Source: Paracyclopina nana (taxonomy: Eukaryota; Arthropoda; Copepoda; Cyclopoida; Cyclopettidae). Taken from it: DNA of 64,000 bases. Shown here one piece after another: positions 59,001 through 64,000 of this stretch. The position numbers and the translations under genes were made by a program. The notes below the pieces were generated by a model that saw only the letters and a program-made list of their open reading frames with translations, was not told the origin of the DNA and did no database searches. The DNA lies in the NCBI GenBank assembly GCA_019096065.1, contig JAGUCH010000003.1, positions 868,001-932,000 on the forward strand, given 5' to 3'. Within the stretch, counting starts at the first letter, position 1. Every line of letters begins with the position of its first letter.

Positions 59001-62000
59001 AGGGGAAATGTCATCAGATGCTTCCATCACAATTTCAGTCAGCTCTTGAATGTCATTAGAGTCAATCTTGCTAGGGTCAGATTCTATCAGAACCTTAGAC
59101 ATCACCTGGACCTTACTTGAAGTCAGAAGAGGCTCAACTTTCTCAATTTTCTCCTCAAGCTCCCTCATATCAGGCAAATTGATGGAGCCTTTGGTCTTGA
59201 TGCTCTCCAAAGTCTCCATAATCTCTTTGGACATTTCTTTCTCCTCTGAGCTATCCTTGCTGCTTACTTCCTCAGCAATGAATGCAACCAATTCCATTTC
59301 AGCTTCTGATGCAGAAGGCCCCAGCATTTGCACCATTTCTTGCACAATTTTGATATCATTTTGAGAGACATCGATGTTCTGGCTTTTGGCCATTCTCTCA
59401 ATCATTTGCATTTCTCTGGGAGTCACTTGAGGTCCAGCTTGTTCAACTAGATGGATCACAGTCATGACTTGATTCTCTGACAACTTTTTATCCAGCTTCT
59501 CAGCCATATCTCCTATCACATCCACTGCATGCACAGTGAGTTCATCACCAATTTTGCCAGCCACCTCAGCTGCTTTCTGCACATCCTCCTTGTCAGGGTT
59601 GTCCAGCTTTTGAAGAATCTCAGTCATAATTCCCACTTCATTGCTTTCCAATTGAGGCGCTGCTGCTTTGATGGCTTCTTCTAGTTGGTCAACTTCTTGG
59701 CTTGACATGAAGCTTCCTGCTTCATTGGCAATCTGAGCAATTTGTGATGCCTCTGTGTCATCAATGATGCTCTTCTCATCGCTTTGAGCAAGCATGGCCA
59801 CAATTTCAGCCTCAGCATGTGATGTTTCACCTCCTGTATTTTTGACAATTTCTGTCAGAGCTGACACCTCTTTGAGCTCAAGGTCAACTCCAGAGCTTTT
59901 GGCCATTCTCATGATGGTTTGCATCTCTCTGTTGGTGACACTGGAACCCATTTTGGAAGCCAAATTGGAGACCACCATGATCTCTTTGGGTGTGACTCCT
60001 GCAGGAAGTTCTTTAGCTAAATCAGCAATCACAGCAATATTTTCAGGAGGAATGTCTACTTGAGGGTCTTTCACCATTTCAACCACTTTCATAACCGTCT
60101 TCCCATCAGGCTTATCTGTCAGTTCATCTATCAGCTTGACAGCCACTTTAGCTGAGTTCTTGTCAACATTGGCCATCTCTACAATTTCTTTAGCAATTTG
60201 GTTCTCCTCTGATGGCGACAGATTATCATTGTCATTGTTGGCTAACTTGATCATATCTGCCACCTTTTCAGCCATTACTTCGCTTACTGAGGACCTACCA
60301 GGAAAATTGGATTTTTGACTAGAGTCTGTTGTGAGAATGTCCTCATTGGCAGCTTTGGTGATGACAGCAACCAGACCAGCTTCATCATCACTTACGTTGT
60401 TGTTGTTATCCACCAAGTCAATGATGTCTGCAACAATTTTTACATCCTCTGCATCCACAACGTTCCCAGATGCCACCTGGTTAGCCATATTGGCAGCTTT
60501 CTGAAGATCCCCTTTTGACATGGTGTGGCTTCTGCTTTCCTCCATCACTCCAGCTATGACTTTAACTTGCTCAGGGCTCAGCTCTGAGCCCAGCTTTTCT
60601 GCCATTTCACTAGCCATGGCCACCTCTTGACGACTGGGTGGCTCTTCGATGTCAGCCATAATCTTTGCAACCTCAGCAACTACACTGGAATCCACTTTGG
60701 GAGCAATCTCTGCCAGAACTTGGGTCATTGAGACAACCTTGTCAATTGAGAGCTCCGGACCCATTTCATGAATCATTTCAGCAACCTTTTCTATGCCAGA
60801 TGTCTCAATGCCCAACTGAACCATTTCGGCCACATGTTCAGCCTCCACTTGACTGATGTCAGCCTGATCCTCCTTGAGAGCCTCAGCAATGACTTCAATC
60901 ATTTTAGCATCATCTTCAGTTATTGGAGCATCAATCAGAGTTTCAATATCATGGATGACCTTGACATCATTGGGAGTAACATTGGCACCAAAGTTCCTGC
61001 TACTCCTGGCTATTTGGTTCATCTCTGAAGATGACATGGAGGACCCCACATTCATTTGCTTCATGACCTCCAAGACAACAAGGATTTCTTCAGCCTTCAA
61101 AGATGAGCCCATTTCCTCGACCAATTTGGTGACATTTTTCACTTCATCAGCAGTGTTGATATTGTCAGCTGCTTCCACAGCTTCAACAATATCTGTGATG
61201 GTATCTTCGGAGACACTAGGACCCGTCTCTTGGATGATCTCAGCAATGGCTTCAGCTTCCTCTTGTGTCACTTCATTGCCCATGACTTGGCTGATTTGAT
61301 CGGCAAGTGCGGATTTTTCTGTTTCTGAAATCTCGTTGCCCAAGTCATTGACAGCATCTTTGATCTCCTGCATGGGAGCAGACTTGCCCTCATCATCCTT
61401 GTCATCGATGATCATGGCCAATAGATGAGCCTCGCTGTCAGACACTTGTCCTATCTCTTGAACGACCTCGGCAATCATTTGAACATCGTGCACAGTCAAA
61501 TCATCCACTCCAGCCTGTTTACCCATCCTAGTAATCGTCTGCATCTCTCGCACGCTCAAATTTTTGGGACCTCTGCCCATTTTCCCCACCATTTCAGCCA
61601 CGACTTTGACCTCCTGAGTGTCCAGTTTAGCATCCACTTTCTTCATGACTTCAATGACTTGTTGAACGTTGTCTGCTCTCAAGTCGACTGAGGGATCCTT
61701 CACAAGCTCAGCAACTTGCATGATCTCATTTTTGTCAACAGATGGGCCGAGCTCAGCCAAAACTTGCACCATAACCTCAGCATCATTATTGCTCATGGTG
61801 GGATCAGCCTTGGTGATCTGAGATTTGAGCTCTGATTTTTCGGATTGCGCAACATTGGTGCCAAACAGCTTGAGAATCTCTGACAGAAATTTTGCCTCTT
61901 TCTCCGAGATTTTCCCACTTGAGCTGGGCCTGCTTTGGGCATCTTTGTCAGATGAGCTGTCTGAGCTTGTCATAAGACTGATGATGGCCAAGTCAGACTG

Positions 62001-64000
62001 GGCCAAATTGGCCATTTTGTCAGCGCCAAGCATTTCTGTGATGTGCTGGATCATTTCAACGCTTTCTTCCCTGATTTCCTCACTGGTGATTTGCTCCACC
62101 TTGGACACAATTTCTTTGGGGCTGGCTCCTTCCTCGGAAATCATTTCCACAACAATCTCAACAGCCTCTGGACTCAAGACAGCATCAGAGGATGGGAGCT
62201 GGGAATCGACCATTATGGCAATGGCCTCAACTTCATCCTTGCTCAGGGTAGGCTGATCGATACTGACAATGGCTGAAATATTGTGCACGACCTCACGACT
62301 GACGTCCGGGGCCTCTTTCAAAACTGTAGCCATGAGCTCGGCAGTCTCCTTGGTGATATCCTTGTCTAGCTCCTTGATCATGTCAGCCACGATGGCAACC
62401 TCGAGTGAGCTGACCTCGGGGCCCAAATTGGCCATCATTTGAGCCAACATGTCTGCCCCGTGATCCGAGAGGCCGCTTTGAGGCTCAGCTTCACTCGGCT
62501 CTCCGCTTGAGATGATTTGCCTCATTCTCTCTTTTTCAAGGGTGGACAAGGAATCTCCCACCTTGGATTTGGCAATAGCGGCCACCACTTCCAAGGAATT
62601 GTCCGGTGGCAGAGACGTTCCCGGTTCCACCAGTGATGCAATTTCAGCAATGGTCTTGGCCTGAAATTTTTTTCCAATATATATCATTAGTTTTCACAGC
62701 TACGGTCATTTTCAAGGCTAATGTCTTAATGATAACTCTCATCTTGCCATCCATATGGCAAAAACCTCAAACGCCACTGAACTTTTCTTCATTACGATTT
62801 GCAATAATAGTGTATAATGCACACAGTCTTAAATTAAAGAACGCACGTTGCATAATCCCATTTTGGAAAGTTGAGGTTGCATTCTAGCTTTCTGCGGTGT
62901 CGTCTCCAGCACGCAGACAATTCCAAGTAGCATCCAAATTTGTCTCGCGCATGATTCAACCTCAAATCGTTGTCGCGTAAGAATTTTGCGGTGCGATCGC
63001 CATGAGAAAGTGAATTACCTCATCTTTGTCGATGAATGGGCCCATGGCTTCGGACAGCATGGATATCACTTTGATTTGCTCCTTGTTGACTTGGGCTCCC
63101 ACTTCTTGGCTGACATCAACTATGATTTCCACTTCCTTGGGCGATAACACGGGGCCAGCCTCCCTGATCATTTCATTGACCATTTGAACAGTTTGAGGCG
63201 AGACCTGCGAGAGTATCTCAACTTCGTCTTGGGCATCATTTTCGCTCGCAGCATCAGCAATGGGTCTCCGCTGCTTCTTGCGGATGCGCTTCATAGGTGT
63301 CTTCTTGCGCTGGTTCTCCTCCAAATCTTGCCTGAAGATGGTTTTTTGCACCAAGGATTTCTTGGGCGGAGGATCGGTAGCTGGTAATTGCAAGTTTTGC
63401 TTGTTCCTCACCCGATTGAAATTCCTGGTTGGCTCGTACTTTTCACCTGGAGCAAACACAAAAGGCATCAATCATACAATAATCTTATTGTCTTCAATAA
63501 CTTGGCATGGGGAGGAGTGGTAAAATTACACCTTTTGATTTTGCGCCAAATTAGTTGGACACAATGAAAAAAGCAAATATTTGTACTGCACTGCGCAAGA
63601 TAATAATATCAGGTAATAAATAGCATCTGGAAATCTTTTGAAATGGCAGCCTGACACAATGGGACAATCATGTCACGCGCAATTACGCGAGCAAAATATT
63701 GAGTCTTGAGTCCATTTCTCACATTTTCAACTTTCTTACCCTCTATTGGAGTGGGACATCCTTCCGGCTCGGGACAAGCAAACACCAGAGTCTCCAATGG
63801 AGCTGACTCGGGAGCTTCTGTCGTGGTTCCCTCCGTGGGCTGCCTTTGCCTCTTGAGCCTGTTGGGACCCAATTTCCGTGATCTCTTTCTGGCCAATAAA
63901 GCACTGGCAGTGGGCCCGGATTCGTCACTCCGCCTCATGAGTTGGTTGAGCAGTGAGGTTGAGGAGGCCAAACTTTCAGAGAGGAGATCAATTGGAGGGG
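56097..64000 (-). CDS. Giant helical-repeat protein with Pro/Thr-rich tail, 5'-partial
   Basis: Visible exons on the minus strand: beyond 64000 to 63740, 63446-63019 and 62660-56097, giving at least 2,416 residues. The last exon of 6.56 kb is intronless. After a basic segment (RKRSRKLGPNRLKRQRQ) and TTTEAP, a domain of about 1,400 residues consists of short amphipathic units near the pattern LSxxEVxxVAEMVxxLG, grouped into higher-order repeats of about 170-195 residues. The tail of about 880 residues is rich in Pro, Thr, Ser and Asn, with recurring SFMxxxMG and PFTVKPT motifs and basic sites such as RPLLRNRPKKQ. The Thr/Pro-rich tail and the cuticle-gene neighbour hint at an extracellular protein, but the N-terminus with any signal peptide is outside the window. 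I do not recognise the family. Confidence 0.8.
62661..63018 (-). other. Intron of the giant repeat-protein gene
   Basis: This is 358 bp with a GTAATT donor and an AATTTCAG acceptor. Nothing else is visible in it. Confidence 0.5.

Noticed and set aside
57075-62276. Numerous plus-strand frames opposite the giant repeat protein
   Set aside because: They are shadows of the 6.56-kb minus-strand exon created by its repetitive codons.

Overview
This window is nuclear DNA from an arthropod, probably an insect or other pancrustacean. The evidence is spliced genes with mostly 50-60 bp GT-AG introns, an LC8 dynein light chain that looks like the insect form, a Rebers-Riddiford chitin-binding cuticle protein, and many DNA-transposon relics. 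I joined exons by hand from splice-site sequence, codon phase and family homology, so terminal exons and UTRs are the least certain parts.

Layout. 1-717: 3' end of an unrecognised acidic protein gene (+). 853-3028: DEAH-box helicase DHX35 (+). 3924-5498: proteasome lid subunit PSMD12/Rpn5 (-). 6444-6878: exosome cofactor C1D (+). 7044-9653: mitochondrial m-AAA protease AFG3L2 (-). 10300-29677: one 14-exon gene (+) for a roughly 2,537-residue RS-rich protein with matrin/U1-type zinc fingers. Its introns hold most of the transposon material on the left, including a 3.47-kb palindrome. 29678-34497: an intergenic graveyard of nested hAT-like elements with perfect 8-bp target duplications. 34498-36590: a core-2/I-branching (GT14) glycosyltransferase (+). 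37683-38532: C1QBP/p32 (-), head to head with COQ5 (+, 38919-39835). 40224-40493: DYNLL1 (-), head to head with SRSF1 (+, 41522-42382). 43075-46691: RNA polymerase I subunit POLR1B (-), head to head with PDPR (+, 46955-49976). 50398-52707: an RR cuticle protein (+) with His-rich, Thr-rich and strongly basic parts. 52708-56096: a 2.7-kb composite repeat. 56097 to beyond 64000: a giant protein (-) made of a higher-order helical repeat followed by a Pro/Thr-rich tail.

Functional themes. Most genes are single-copy housekeeping functions: RNA processing (DHX35, C1D, SRSF1, the zinc-finger protein), proteostasis (PSMD12, AFG3L2), mitochondrial metabolism (AFG3L2, C1QBP, COQ5, PDPR) and transcription (POLR1B). 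Several are divergently paired across 260-1,030 bp, so shared promoters are likely. They do not form a pathway. The lineage-specific interest is the cuticle protein, the giant repeat protein and the unusual repeats: the TTAA-flanked palindrome with an internal 189-bp satellite, and two composite elements that share outward-facing ends, tRNA-like modules and long arrays of short inverted words.
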